A DNA stretch of 64,000 nucleotides from Deinococcus multiflagellatus (GCF_020166415.1 NZ_JAIQXV010000008.1:1-64000); one strand, 5' to 3'; numbered from the stretch's first letter, positions 31,859 to 42,605 are shown. Notes: generated by a model not told the origin, from the letters alone. Numbers and translations are program-made.

Positions 31859-34537
31859 TTACTTGCTGGTCACCGCCAGCACTTCTTCGAGGGTGGTAAT
31901 GCCGGCCAGGGCCTTTTCGATGCCGTCCTGGCGCAGCGTTTTCATGCCGCTTTGGTTGATGGCGACCTCGGTGATTTCGGTGGCGTTCTTGCCCGCGCCA
32001 ATGGCCACGCGCAGGGGCTCGTCAATCACCATCAGTTCGTGGATGCCCATGCGGCCCTTGTAGCCGGTGCCGCCGCAGCGGTTGCAGCCGGCGCCGCGCA
32101 TCAGCTGGGCGCCTTTGAGGTCGCGCTCGGTGATCCCGAGGCGGCGCAGCACGTCGGGGTCGGCGTTGGTGGGGGCCTTGCAGTCGTTGCAGACCTTGCG
32201 CACGAGGCGCTGGGCCACCACGCCCACCACCGCCGCGCCGATGTTGAAATGCTCCACGCCCATTTCTTCCAGGCGCACGATGGCGCCCGGGGCGTCGTTG
32301 GTGTGCAGCGTGGCCAGCACGAGGTGGCCGGTCAGGGCGGCTTCCACGGCGATCTTGGCCGTTTCGGCGTCACGGATTTCCCCCACGAAGATGATGTCGG
32401 GGTCCTGGCGCAAGAAGGCGCGCAGCGCGCGGGCAAAGGTCATGCCCGCCACCGGGTTCACCTGCGACTGGATGATGCCGGGAATCTCGTATTCCACCGG
32501 GTCTTCAATGGTGGTGGTGTTCTTCTCGGGCACCGCGATGCGCTTGAGGGTGGAAAACGAGGTAAAGGATTTCCCCGACCCCGTGGGCCCCGTGACCAGG
32601 AAGATGCCGTTGGGCTTGTGAATGGTGTCCAGGTAGCGCTGGTAATTGTGCTCGGAAAAGCCCAGCTGCTCGACCTCGGGAATGTTGCTGGCCTTTTGTA
32701 GCAGACGCATCACGGCCTTTTCCCCGTACACGGTGGGCAGGGTGCTGAGGCGCAGGTCCAGGTCAATAGAGCCCTTCTTGAATCGGATGCGGCCGTCCTG
32801 GGGCACGCGGCGCTCACTGATGTCCAGGCTGCCCAGAATCTTGATGCGCGCCAGGATGCTCTGGGCACTGCCCTTGGGCAGCGCGTTCTGCTCGCGCAGC
32901 ACGCCGTCCACGCGGTAGCGCACGCGCAGGGCCGATTCGGTGGGCTCGATGTGAATGTCACTGGCTTCCTGCAGCGCCGCCTCGCGGATGATGTTGTCCA
33001 CCACGCGCACCACCGCGTTGTCGTCCAGGCCCGCCGAGATGTCCACGTCGTCGGCGCGCTTGCTCTCTTTCTCGCGCTTGTTGCTCTCCTGCACCAGTTT
33101 CTGGTTCAGGTCGGCCATGTCCTTGTTGCCGAAGTAGCGCTCGATCAGGCGGATGATGTCCTTTTCCGCCATCACGGCCGGCACGATCTCGCGCCCCGTG
33201 ATCAGCTTCAGGTCGTCCAGCGCAAACACGTTGCGCGGGTCTTTCATGGCGATCACCAGCGACTCGCCCTGCAGCCGGATGGGCACCACGCCGTAGCGCC
33301 GCGCGGTGGCTTCGGGGATCATCAGGGCCACCTTGGCGTCGGGTGGGTTCTGGACCGGGTCCAGGAACTCGTAGCCCAGCTGCGCGGCCAGTGAGCGCGC
33401 CAGCATTTCCGGGCTCAGCTTGCCGGACTGCACCAGGGTGTCTTCCAGGCGCCCGCCTCCGGCGTTCTGCTTTTGCAGGGCGTTGTCAATCTCGTCGGCG
33501 CCCGCAAAGCCCAGCTCCACGATCACCTCGCCCAGCGCCTTGACGCGGCCCTCTCTGGCCTGCACCTGCAGGGCCTCGCGCAGCTGCGCGCGTGACAGCG
33601 TGCCCTGCTGCACCATCTGCTCGCCCAGGCGCCCGCGCTGCGGGTAAAAGCGCTCAATCAGCAGTTCCACGTCTGCCGGCTTGGCCAGAATCAGGTTCAC
33701 GGGCCGGCCAATCAGGGCTTCGAGGTCGTCGCGCTTGCGCGGGTCACTCGTCACCACGGTCACGCCGGTGTCGGTCTCGTCTACCGGCACGGCGGTCAGG
33801 CGCAGGGCGTCGGCGCGCAGCATGGCCCCCAGCACGTCCTCGCTGGGCTGGAAGTCGCGGGGGTTGCGCAGGAACACGGTGCCGGCCTGCTCGGCCAGCA
33901 CCTCGTACAGCTGGTCTTCGGTGATGGCCTTCTGGGCAATCAGGGTGGCCCCCAGCGGCTCGCCGGTCTGCTGCTGGGCGTCCAGGGCCATCTGCAGCTG
34001 GGCGTCGGTGATCAGGCCGCGCGCAATCAGGCGCTGGCCCATCATGCCGCCGCCACTGCCGCCCTCGGCGTCGGCGGGCAGATCGGCCGACAGGTTCAGT
34101 TCGGGGTAGTTGGTGGCAATGGCCCACATGATCTGGTCGCGCAGGGCCTGATACGGCTCAATGTTCAGGCCGCTGTCGTCCTCCAGCGCCTCAATGGCGT
34201 AGCTGGACAGCGGGTCCACAATCGCCACGCGCAGGGTGCCGTTGTCCAGGGCAAAGGGAAAGGCCTGGACGTTCAGCGCCGTCTGGGCGCGCACGGCGCT
34301 CAGGGCCGCCGGGTCCGGCGTGACCACCAGCAGGTTCACCAGCGGAATCCCCAGCGCTTCTTCAATGGCGCGGGCAATGCGCTTTTCGCCCACCAGCCCC
34401 GAGTCAATCAGGATGTCGGCCAGGCGCCCACCCACCTCGGCGTGGCGCACCAGGGCCTTTTGCAGGTCCGAGTCGTTGACATACCCCTGCTCCAGCAGGA
34501 TGGCGCCCAGGCGCCGGTCACCGATAGAAAGTGCCAT
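31859..34537 (-). CDS. pilB: type IV pilus assembly ATPase PilB
   Basis: 892 aa, long like Thermus PilF: three N-terminal GSPII/MshEN-type domains (about 1-145, 155-290, 300-460) that often bind c-di-GMP in this family, then the ATPase. Walker A reads GPTGSGKSFTSFS (usual GSGKTTT), followed by DPVEYEIPGI, VGEIRDAETA, and a zinc tetracysteine (CNDC and CNRCGGTGYKGR). AAGGAG precedes the ATG. Pairs with pilT and the pilin operon at 41690. Confidence 0.95.
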   Translation of the reverse strand: MALSIGDRRLGAILLEQGYVNDSDLQKALVRHAEVGGRLADILIDSGLVGEKRIARAIEEALGIPLVNLLVVTPDPAALSAVRAQTALNVQAFPFALDNGTLRVAIVDPLSSYAIEALEDDSGLNIEPYQALRDQIMWAIATNYPELNLSADLPADAEGGSGGGMMGQRLIARGLITDAQLQMALDAQQQTGEPLGATLIAQKAITEDQLYEVLAEQAGTVFLRNPRDFQPSEDVLGAMLRADALRLTAVPVDETDTGVTVVTSDPRKRDDLEALIGRPVNLILAKPADVELLIERFYPQRGRLGEQMVQQGTLSRAQLREALQVQAREGRVKALGEVIVELGFAGADEIDNALQKQNAGGGRLEDTLVQSGKLSPEMLARSLAAQLGYEFLDPVQNPPDAKVALMIPEATARRYGVVPIRLQGESLVIAMKDPRNVFALDDLKLITGREIVPAVMAEKDIIRLIERYFGNKDMADLNQKLVQESNKREKESKRADDVDISAGLDDNAVVRVVDNIIREAALQEASDIHIEPTESALRVRYRVDGVLREQNALPKGSAQSILARIKILGSLDISERRVPQDGRIRFKKGSIDLDLRLSTLPTVYGEKAVMRLLQKASNIPEVEQLGFSEHNYQRYLDTIHKPNGIFLVTGPTGSGKSFTSFSTLKRIAVPEKNTTTIEDPVEYEIPGIIQSQVNPVAGMTFARALRAFLRQDPDIIFVGEIRDAETAKIAVEAALTGHLVLATLHTNDAPGAIVRLEEMGVEHFNIGAAVVGVVAQRLVRKVCNDCKAPTNADPDVLRRLGITERDLKGAQLMRGAGCNRCGGTGYKGRMGIHELMVIDEPLRVAIGAGKNATEITEVAINQSGMKTLRQDGIEKALAGITTLEEVLAVTSK

Positions 34538-34561
34538 TGTTCATCTCTCCTTATGGCGCCG

Positions 34562-35068
34562 TCAGGGCCGCCAGTCGTGGCCGTAGCGTTTGAGCACCGC
34601 GCGTTCCAGCCGTCTGGCCACGCGGGTATGCGGTAGGGAATTGCTGACCAGGGGCCGCACCAGAATGGTGTGCATGCCGCTGAGGTTGCCGCCCAGCACG
34701 TCGGTAAACACCTGATCGCCCACCATGCCCACCTGCTCGGGCCGCAGGTTTAGGGCGCCGATGGCGCGGCGAAAGGCGCGGGGATTGGGTTTGCCGGCCA
34801 GCCCCACCCCCTGAAAGCCCAGGTGCTCCAGCCAGTAGCCAGCGCGGCTGCCCGTGGCGTTGCTCAGCAGGTACAGCCGGATGCCGGCCAGTTTCAGGTC
34901 GCGCGCCCAGCGCATAACCCTGTCGGCCCCGTCTTTCTCGTAGCTGCCGTACGGCACCAGGGTGTTGTCCAGGTCCAGCAGCAGCCCGCGCAGGCCCCGC
35001 CGGGCCAGGAACTCGGGGGTGATCTCGGTGACGTGATCAATCACGTCCTGGGGGCGCAGCATGCTCAT
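34562..35068 (-). CDS. yqeG: YqeG-type HAD phosphatase
   Basis: About 168 aa. HAD motif I LLLDLDNTLVPYG, motif II SNA, Lys in GKPNPRAF and motif III VGDQVFTD. The family dephosphorylates small phosphates (reported for phosphatidylglycerophosphate-like and ribosomal contexts; not certain here). ATG 35068 overlaps the pgeF stop (ATGA). Sits 24 bp before pilB. Confidence 0.9.
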   Translation of the reverse strand: MSMLRPQDVIDHVTEITPEFLARRGLRGLLLDLDNTLVPYGSYEKDGADRVMRWARDLKLAGIRLYLLSNATGSRAGYWLEHLGFQGVGLAGKPNPRAFRRAIGALNLRPEQVGMVGDQVFTDVLGGNLSGMHTILVRPLVSNSLPHTRVARRLERAVLKRYGHDWRP

Positions 35069-35835
35069 GCCTGGCCTCCCAGGGCCGGCTGCGGCTCCGG
35101 CTGGCCGATCACAGCCCACATGCGGCCAGTGCGCCCCGCGTCGCGGCGGTAGGAGTAAAAGTCGGCCTCGGTGGAGCAGCGGCCACTGACCCAGAGGTTG
35201 GCCTCCGGCACGCCAGCTTGACGCAGCACCTCGCCGTTCGCCCAGGCGAGGTCCAGGTGGGGGGTGCCGGCCCGGCGCGTCACGGCTCCGCCCAGGCCCG
35301 CCGCCTCAAAGTCAGCGGCCACGCCCTCGCCCACCGGGTAGGCGGCGGCGCCGATGCCGGGGCCTACGGCGGCGCGCAGGCGCTCCGGGCGGGCGCCCAG
35401 CGCGGTCATGGCGGCCACCGTGCGCGCCGCAATGCCGCCCAGGGTGCCCTTCCAGCCCGCGTGGGCCGCGCCCAGCACCCCGGCCTCCGGGTCTTCCAGC
35501 AGCAGCGGGTAGCAGTCGGCGGTGCCGATGGCCAGCAGGACCCCGGGGCGGTCGGTCACCAGCGCGTCGCCGGTCCAGTGGCCGCCGCTGCGGGCGTGGA
35601 CCACCTCCACGCCGTGGACCTGCGTCAGGCGGGCCACCTGCGCCGGTTCAAAGCCCAGCGCCGCACACAGGCGCGAGCGATTTTCGGCCACATGGGCAGG
35701 GTCGTCCTCGCGGTCATCCAGGTTCAGGCCGGCGTAGGGCGGGCGCGACACGCCCCCAGCACGCGTACTGAACGCATGCGGCGCAGTGAGGTGCGGCGCG
35801 TGAAGAAGCATCAGGCGTTCAGTATCCCGCGTCAT
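35065..35835 (-). CDS. pgeF: purine nucleoside phosphorylase-like/PgeF family (DUF152)
   Basis: 256 aa. FSTRAGGVS start signature, QVHGVEVV, and the Zn site residues in TADCYPLLL and AAHAGWKGTLGG. The family includes the peptidoglycan editing factor and adenosine-acting enzymes. First gene of the operon; ATG 35835 with GGTGAG. Confidence 0.88.
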   Translation of the reverse strand: MTRDTERLMLLHAPHLTAPHAFSTRAGGVSRPPYAGLNLDDREDDPAHVAENRSRLCAALGFEPAQVARLTQVHGVEVVHARSGGHWTGDALVTDRPGVLLAIGTADCYPLLLEDPEAGVLGAAHAGWKGTLGGIAARTVAAMTALGARPERLRAAVGPGIGAAAYPVGEGVAADFEAAGLGGAVTRRAGTPHLDLAWANGEVLRQAGVPEANLWVSGRCSTEADFYSYRRDAGRTGRMWAVIGQPEPQPALGGQA

Positions 35836-35975
35836 GTCTCACCAGATTCTGACGGGGGGGGTGGGGGGGTGGGTGAAGGCGAATGCGGGGGCCAGCGGGA
35901 GGAGGGACGGCGAAGGGCACGCCCCGCCCAGGTGCCCTTTTGCACCCGCTTCAGCGCGCCGCCCCCGGGGGCTGC

Positions 35976-35981
35976 TACAGT
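35976..35981 (+). promoter_or_regulatory. -10 element (TACAGT), leaderless fabI
   Basis: TACAGT ends 7 nt before ATG 35989. Confidence 0.7.
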
Positions 35982-35988
35982 CCCCCGC

Positions 35989-36780
35989 ATGACGGTCCAG
36001 ATTGATCTCTCCGACAAAACGGCCCTGGTGATGGGCGTGGCCAACGCGCGCAGCCTGGGTTGGGCCATTGCCGAGCAGCTGCTCGCTGCGGGCTGCCGGG
36101 TGGGCTTCTCCTACCAGGGCGAGCGCCTGAAGGGCGAACTCGACAAGCTGCTGGCCGGCCGGGAGGGCGTGTGGAGCCAGCAGGCCGACGCCACGGTAGA
36201 CGAGGATCTGGGCGTCCTGTTCGCCCGGGTCAAAGAGGAATTCGGGCACCTGGATTACCTCGTACATTCCATCGCCTTTGCGCCGCGCACGGCGATGGAC
36301 GGCCGCTTTCTGGACACCACCCCCGAAGACTGGAACACGGCCCTGAACGTCAGCGCCTACACGCTGGTTTCTACCGCCCGCCACGCCGAAGGGCTGCTGC
36401 GCCCCGGCGCGAGCATCATCAGCCTTACCTACCACGCCTCGCAGCAGGTGGTGCCCAAGTACAACGTCATGGGCGTGGCCAAGGCCGCCCTGGAAGCCGC
36501 CACCCGTTACCTCGCCGCCGAGATGGGCGGCGGCGGCGTGCGCGTGAACACCATCAGCGCCGGGCCCATGCGCACCATTGCGGCGCGCTCTATTCCGGGC
36601 TTTGGCACCATGTACGAAAAAGCCGCCGCCAGCGCGCCTCTGGGCCGCAACGCCACCCCCGAAGAGGTGGGCAAGCTGGCCCTGTTCCTGCTGTCGGACC
36701 TGGGCAGCGGCGTGACCGGCCAGACGGTGTACGTGGACGCGGGCGCCAGCATCATGAGCATGAAACTGGAGCAGAACTGA
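35989..36780 (+). CDS. fabI: enoyl-ACP reductase FabI
   Basis: 263 aa short-chain dehydrogenase of fatty-acid synthesis. VMGVANARSLGWAIAEQL is the NAD site of FabI, DYLVHSIAFAPR matches, and the catalytic Tyr-x6-Lys occurs in KYNVMGVAKAAL. The frame is open far upstream (to 35218), but that part is antisense to pgeF; the leaderless ATG at 35989 is the start. Followed at once by the leaderless isochorismatase-like gene. Confidence 0.95.
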   Translation: MTVQIDLSDKTALVMGVANARSLGWAIAEQLLAAGCRVGFSYQGERLKGELDKLLAGREGVWSQQADATVDEDLGVLFARVKEEFGHLDYLVHSIAFAPRTAMDGRFLDTTPEDWNTALNVSAYTLVSTARHAEGLLRPGASIISLTYHASQQVVPKYNVMGVAKAALEAATRYLAAEMGGGGVRVNTISAGPMRTIAARSIPGFGTMYEKAAASAPLGRNATPEEVGKLALFLLSDLGSGVTGQTVYVDAGASIMSMKLEQN

Positions 36781-36804
36781 CGGGGGGCGCCCCCCCGGCC
36801 CCGC

Positions 36805-36810
36805 TATGCT
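36805..36810 (+). promoter_or_regulatory. -10 element (TATGCT), leaderless start
   Basis: TATGCT ends 7 nt before ATG 36818. Confidence 0.65.
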
Positions 36811-36817
36811 GCGGCCC

Positions 36818-37228
36818 ATGCCGCTGACCCCACACGCCCTGCTGCTGCTGCACGCCCAGCGCGCCTTTCTGGACGGCCGGGCCGACGAGCGCGCCCTGGC
36901 CCGCGCCTGGGCCCACCAGACCCTGGCCGCGCGGGCCCAGGGCTGGCTGGTGGCCGTGGTGCAGTGGGACGCGCCCCCCGGGGCCGACTGGACCACGCTC
37001 TCCAAACCCTGGACCCTGCACCCGGATTTCCGGGTGGAACACGGCGACCTGCTGGTGCGCGCCGGAACGCCCAACGCCTTTGCGGCTTCGGACCTGGGCG
37101 CCGCCCTGCACACCCGCGCGGTGCAGACCCTGCATCCCCTGGGCCTGCCGGACACCCCCGAATGGACCGCCACCGTGGCCGGTGCCCAGACCCAGGGCTT
37201 TGTGGTGGCGCCCCTGAAGCCACTATGA
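36818..37228 (+). CDS. isochorismatase-fold protein lacking the catalytic triad
   Basis: 136 aa, shorter than active members (about 180). It keeps the fold landmarks (LLLLHAQRAFLDG; HPDFRVEHGDLLVRAGTPNAFAASDLGAALHTR) but the catalytic Asp (family VIDxQ) is His, the Lys before xSAF is Arg, and the Cys region (TDxCVxATA) reads TPEWTATVA. It is probably non-catalytic, perhaps a binding or partner protein. Alignment by eye. Confidence 0.7.
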   Translation: MPLTPHALLLLHAQRAFLDGRADERALARAWAHQTLAARAQGWLVAVVQWDAPPGADWTTLSKPWTLHPDFRVEHGDLLVRAGTPNAFAASDLGAALHTRAVQTLHPLGLPDTPEWTATVAGAQTQGFVVAPLKPL

Positions 37229-37241
37229 ATTGGGAGACCCC

Positions 37242-38276
37242 ATGAACCTGAACCACACGCTGGACCTGCTGGTGCGGCTGCTTGCCACCCCCAGCCCCAC
37301 GGGCTTTACCGAGCAGGCCGTGGCCCTGCTGGACACCGAACTGCGCGCCCTGGGCGTGACCCCCGCCCGCACCCGCAAGGGCGCGCTGACCTGGGAGGTG
37401 CCGGGGACGGGCGAGGGCCACGTCACCTTCAGCGGCCATGTGGACACGCTGGGCGCCATGGTCAAGGAGATCAAGCCGTCCGGGCGCCTGCGGCTGTGGG
37501 CCCTGGGCGGTTACGACTGGGCCACCGTGGAAGGCGAGGACGTGCGGGTGCACACCCAGGACGGCCGCGAGCTGACCGGCACCGTGGTCAACGTGCGCCA
37601 GAGCACCCACGTCCACGGCGCCGCCCTGCGCGAGTTAAAGCGCGAGGCCGCCGTGATGGAGGTGCGCCTGGACGAGCGGGTGTTCAGTGCCGCCGATGTC
37701 CGGGCCCTGGGCGCCGCCGTGGGCGATTTCGTGAGCTTCGATGCCCGGCCCCGCGTGACCCCGGCCGGGTATATCAAGGCCCGCCATCTGGACAACAAGG
37801 CGGCGGTGGCGGTGTTCGTGGGCGTGACCCGGGACCTGCTGGCCCACCCGGCGCCGGTGACGGCGGCCTTTCACATCACCACCTATGAAGAGGTGGGCCA
37901 CGGCGCCGCCACCGGCATTCCGCCCCACACCGACGAACTGATCGCCGTGGACATGGCGGCCGTGGGCGAGGGCCAGACGAGCAGCGAACACCATGTGACC
38001 CTGTGCGTGGCCGATGCCGGGGGGCCCTATGATCACGCGCTGGGCGGGCGCCTGCGGGCCGCAGCGGCACGCGCCGGGCTGGACCTGCGGGTGGACATCT
38101 ACCCTTACTACGCCTCCGACGGCACGGCCGCGTGGCGCGCGGGGGGCGACTACCCGGTGGCCCTGATTGGCCCCGGCGTGGACGCCAGCCACGCCTACGA
38201 ACGCACCCACACCGACGCCCTGCGCGCCACGGGGGAACTGATGCTGTCCTATCTGCGCTCAGGGCGTCCGGCGTAA
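37242..38276 (+). CDS. M42-family aminopeptidase (FrvX/PepA type)
   Basis: 344 aa. Metal ligands in FSGHVDTLG, KARHLDNKAAVA, TYEEVGHGA and IAVDMAAVGEG, plus the last His in DASHAYERTHTDAL, all in family order. Oligomeric cobalt/zinc peptidase that trims peptides. ATG 37242 is preceded by GGGAG; TTG 37230 is in frame but unlikely. Its end overlaps the convergent cytochrome gene by 18 bp. Confidence 0.93.
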   Translation: MNLNHTLDLLVRLLATPSPTGFTEQAVALLDTELRALGVTPARTRKGALTWEVPGTGEGHVTFSGHVDTLGAMVKEIKPSGRLRLWALGGYDWATVEGEDVRVHTQDGRELTGTVVNVRQSTHVHGAALRELKREAAVMEVRLDERVFSAADVRALGAAVGDFVSFDARPRVTPAGYIKARHLDNKAAVAVFVGVTRDLLAHPAPVTAAFHITTYEEVGHGAATGIPPHTDELIAVDMAAVGEGQTSSEHHVTLCVADAGGPYDHALGGRLRAAAARAGLDLRVDIYPYYASDGTAAWRAGGDYPVALIGPGVDASHAYERTHTDALRATGELMLSYLRSGRPA

Positions 38277-38666
38277 AAGCTGGTCCAGCTCCGCCGCCCC
38301 CAGCGCCTCCTGGGGCAGGACGAAGCTGTTTTCGGCCAGCAGGTACGCGGTCACGTCCAGCACCTCCTGCGGGGTTAGGGTGCCGCGTGCCCCCTCGGGC
38401 ATCAGGTCGCGGATCAGGTCGTGCAGCGCCCGGGGCGGCAAGGTGCCAAAACCCGCCTCAAAGCCCTCACCGCTCAGGGCCGGGCCGCCGGGCGTTCCTT
38501 CCAGGCGGTCTCCGTGGCACATCGCGCAGGCCAGCAGATACAGCGTCTCCCCCCGAAGGTGCTGCGCCGCGCGGGCGTCTGGGGCGGGCGCCGCAGCAGG
38601 CGCAGCAGCCAGCGCCGCACACAGCCCCGTCAGCAGCGGCAGAACAAGAAGGGCACGTCGGCGCAC
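38259..38666 (-). CDS. c-type cytochrome, single heme
   Basis: 135 aa. Signal peptide (RRRALLVLPLLTGLCAALAAAP) and heme motif CAMCH near residue 50; the axial Met may be in DLMPEG. Likely an exported electron carrier. GTG 38666 is leaderless (TAGAGT 7 nt upstream). It faces the peptidase tail to tail. Confidence 0.88.
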   Translation of the reverse strand: MRRRALLVLPLLTGLCAALAAAPAAAPAPDARAAQHLRGETLYLLACAMCHGDRLEGTPGGPALSGEGFEAGFGTLPPRALHDLIRDLMPEGARGTLTPQEVLDVTAYLLAENSFVLPQEALGAAELDQLLRRTP

Positions 38667-38673
38667 AGCGCTG

Positions 38674-38679
38674 ACTCTA
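38674..38679 (-). promoter_or_regulatory. -10 element (TAGAGT), leaderless cytochrome start
   Basis: TAGAGT on the - strand ends 7 nt before GTG 38666. Confidence 0.65.
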
Positions 38680-38749
38680 GCGCGGCAAAACCAGAACCAA
38701 CCTGCGCAACCGGCACTTGACAGGCCCCCGGCCCCGCGTTAGGCAGTTT

Positions 38750-38776
38750 CACTGCCCACTGCCCACTGCCCATATA
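38750..38776. repeat. short CACTGCC tandem
   Basis: CACTGCC occurs three times in a row with a diverged half copy before, just upstream of the IclR gene. Confidence 0.6.
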
Positions 38777-38795
38777 CTTTCCCCCCTCGTCCCTG

Positions 38796-38801
38796 TAAGC
38801 T
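38796..38801 (+). promoter_or_regulatory. -10 element (TAAGCT), leaderless iclR-type start
   Basis: TAAGCT ends 6 nt before GTG 38808. Confidence 0.65.
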
Positions 38802-38807
38802 GGACGA

Positions 38808-39536
38808 GTGCTGTCGTTACAGAAAGCGGCGAACATCCTGGGGGCCTTCAGCGCCGAGCAACCGGAATGGGGCGTGCGGGCGCTGGCCGCGCACCTGAGC
38901 GTGCCCCGCGCCACCGCCCACGCCTATCTGGCGGGCCTGACCGAAGCGGGTTTCCTGCGCCGCACCCCGGCGGGCAAATACCGCCTGTCGTGGCATCTGG
39001 CCGAGATGGGCGCCCAGCTGACCGCCGCCCTGCCCTGGTTCCCAGAAGCCCGCGCCCTGATCACCCGGCTGGCGCTGGAGGTGCGCTCGGTGGCCTTCCT
39101 GTGCATTCTGGAAGGCGAGGAGATCGTGGCCGCCATCCGCGAGCGCCACCCCGACGCCGACATTGACCTGCCCCTGGACGTCTATCTGCCCGCCACGGCC
39201 ACCGCCAGCGGCAAGATTCTGTACGCCCACGCCGACATTACGCCGCGCACGTTTGCCGCCTGCACGCCCAGTTCGATTACCTCGCTGGATGAGTGGCGCA
39301 CCGAGGTCGCCAAGGTGCGCCGCTTGGGCTACGCCTATTCCATTGAAGAATGGGTGCCCGGCCAGTGCACGCTGGGGGTGCCGTACCACGCCCTCTCGCA
39401 TCCCGGCGATCCCCACGGCGAGAGTGTGGTGGCCGCCATCGGCGTGCAGATGAGTGCCCAGCGCTACCTGCGCGAGGAGCGCCACATCCGTGAACGCGTG
39501 CTGAGTATCGTCCGCGAAGCCGAAGCGCTGCCGTAA
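38808..39536 (+). CDS. IclR-family transcriptional regulator
   Basis: 242 aa. N-terminal winged helix (LSLQKAANILGAF, VRALAAHLSVPRATAHAYLAGL) and C-terminal effector domain (about 75-240) with LPATATASGKILYAH and GVPYHALSHPG. The ligand and targets are unknown; no catabolic operon is adjacent. Confidence 0.93.
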   Translation: MLSLQKAANILGAFSAEQPEWGVRALAAHLSVPRATAHAYLAGLTEAGFLRRTPAGKYRLSWHLAEMGAQLTAALPWFPEARALITRLALEVRSVAFLCILEGEEIVAAIRERHPDADIDLPLDVYLPATATASGKILYAHADITPRTFAACTPSSITSLDEWRTEVAKVRRLGYAYSIEEWVPGQCTLGVPYHALSHPGDPHGESVVAAIGVQMSAQRYLREERHIRERVLSIVREAEALP

Positions 39537-39800
39537 GCTGGGCGGGCAGAGGCGGCAGAAGAGGATCTGCCTCATCTGCTCAAGGTTCGGAGAGTTGTAA
39601 CCGTCCGTGTAGGTGGCCCGAGGAACGCGCTGGATGAGCCTCCTTGCGGGCGCTTCGCAGTGCTGCGCAGCCGAAGCGGGTGAGCGCTCCTATCGTCCCA
39701 GACGACGATGTTCTCATCTTGCCGCGCTTAAAGAGGGTCTGAAGCCTTTCTGTGGATGAGCGGGCAAGAGGGAAGCAGACCTACTTGCTCGCTCACCGGC
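39537..39800. other. 264-bp spacer with stem-loops between convergent genes
   Basis: Three hairpin-like repeats: CGCTTCG...CGAAGCG (39650-39678), ATCGTC/GACGAT (39692-39709), and GAGCGGGCAAG/CTTGCTCGCTC (39758-39794). Any could end transcription of the regulator or the GTPase; none has a clear T-run. Confidence 0.5.
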
Positions 39801-41495
<1,695 letters not shown>

Positions 41496-41502
41496 GCCGC
41501 CC

Positions 41503-41508
41503 AGCCTA
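41503..41508 (-). promoter_or_regulatory. -10 element (TAGGCT), leaderless GTPase start
   Basis: TAGGCT on the - strand ends 7 nt before ATG 41495. Confidence 0.65.
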
Positions 41509-41567
41509 CCTGCCTGGGCCAGGCAGCGGCCTTGATGAACTGTTGCCTGTTGGCCGCTGCGGCCCCT

Positions 41568-41611
41568 CCCCGAATGGGGGAAAGCCCCCCGTTCGGGGGC
41601 CCCCGAATGGG
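41568..41611. promoter_or_regulatory. triple CCCCGAATGGGG-type inverted repeats before the pilin operon
   Basis: Arm 1 (41568-41580) can pair with arm 2 (41585-41598), or arm 2 with arm 3 (41600-41611), but not both. This could be a folding switch or a multi-site operator in the region shared by the GTPase and the pilin operon. Confidence 0.5.
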
Positions 41612-41692
41612 CAGAAAAGGCGCCCCGGTGTGGAAATTTGTGCGGCAACTGTCAGACCCGGGATGGCACTTTGGATGACAGCGAGGTCATCT

Positions 41693-42196
41693 ATGACGAC
41701 ACCCCCCTGTTCTCCCCCCCGCCCCCAGCAGCAGGGCTTCACGCTGCTGGAGGCCTTGCTGGTGATGTCCATTGTGGGCATTCTGTTCGGCCTTGGCATG
41801 GTGAGTTTCCAGAACCTGCGTAATCCTGCACGGGATACGGCGCGCGCCGTGCACTCGGCCCTTTTTCAGCTGCGCGCCGATGCAGCGGCCAACACCCAGG
41901 CACGCCGGATGGTGCTGAACAGTGCGGGCGAATTGGAACTGCAGAGTGCCTTGAAGTGCGATGAAACAAATCAGAACGCCTGGACCCTGTATAGCAAGGT
42001 GGATCTGCCTGAGCGGCTGAACCGGCGTCCGGTGACCTTGAGTCGTGAAGGTGGGGCGCTGAGCCCCAACGTCATTGTGTGCTACAGCCCGCGTGGGTTG
42101 GCCACGGTCAATGGCCAGCTGAACATCGACGACACAAAGGCGCGCTACAGCGTGCAGGTCGCACTGAGTGGGGGGATCAAGACACGTGCGCAGTAA
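41693..42196 (+). CDS. minor pilin, GspH/FimT type
   Basis: About 167 aa. The prepilin cleavage and methylation site GFTLLEALLVMSIVG (Glu at +5) follows a short basic-polar leader, then a GspH-type domain (VHSALFQLRADAAAN; PNVIVCYSPRGLATVNGQ). ATG 41693 has GAGGTC 7 nt upstream; an in-frame ATG at 41675 is possible. First of four pilin genes, clearly lower in GC than their neighbours. Confidence 0.88.
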   Translation: MTTPPCSPPRPQQQGFTLLEALLVMSIVGILFGLGMVSFQNLRNPARDTARAVHSALFQLRADAAANTQARRMVLNSAGELELQSALKCDETNQNAWTLYSKVDLPERLNRRPVTLSREGGALSPNVIVCYSPRGLATVNGQLNIDDTKARYSVQVALSGGIKTRAQ

Positions 42197-42605
42197 CCAT
42201 GAGGCTCAAGCTGGGTTCACCGTTATTGAATTGCTGATTGCCCTGGTGATTCTGGGGGTCGCCCTGTCCACAGTGATCAGTGCCATGCTGGCCAATACCA
42301 GCCTAAACACACGTGTCGAGCGGCAGGCCAATGCGGTGAGGGTGGGCGAACAGGTCATGGAAAGTTACCGGCAGCGGACGGACTACGCCGCGTTGCAAAA
42401 AAATGACCTGACCCAGACTGTTGTGATGAATGGTCAGACCTACACCGCTTATACCGACTTCTGCCCAGATGACCTTCCCGCTGTGACCAAGGCCAATCTG
42501 CCGTGCAACAGCACTTCTGTGTATATCCGGGTGGAGGTGAAATATGGAAACACTGTGCTGCACCGAGCCGAAACGTACTTTACCCAGTTTGGCAATGAAT
42601 CCTGA
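42186..42605 (+). CDS. minor pilin, PilV type
   Basis: About 139 aa. GFTVIELLIALVILGVALSTV prepilin motif (Glu +5) near residue 10; a Cys pair (DFCPDD and LPCNS) probably makes a disulfide. GTG 42186 overlaps the end of the first pilin gene. Confidence 0.88.
   Translation: MRSNHEAQAGFTVIELLIALVILGVALSTVISAMLANTSLNTRVERQANAVRVGEQVMESYRQRTDYAALQKNDLTQTVVMNGQTYTAYTDFCPDDLPAVTKANLPCNSTSVYIRVEVKYGNTVLHRAETYFTQFGNES

Noticed and set aside
31109..32701. Long + strand open frame (530 aa) opposite pilT/pilB
   Set aside because: Low-complexity His/Gly-rich translation; the other strand encodes conserved ATPases.
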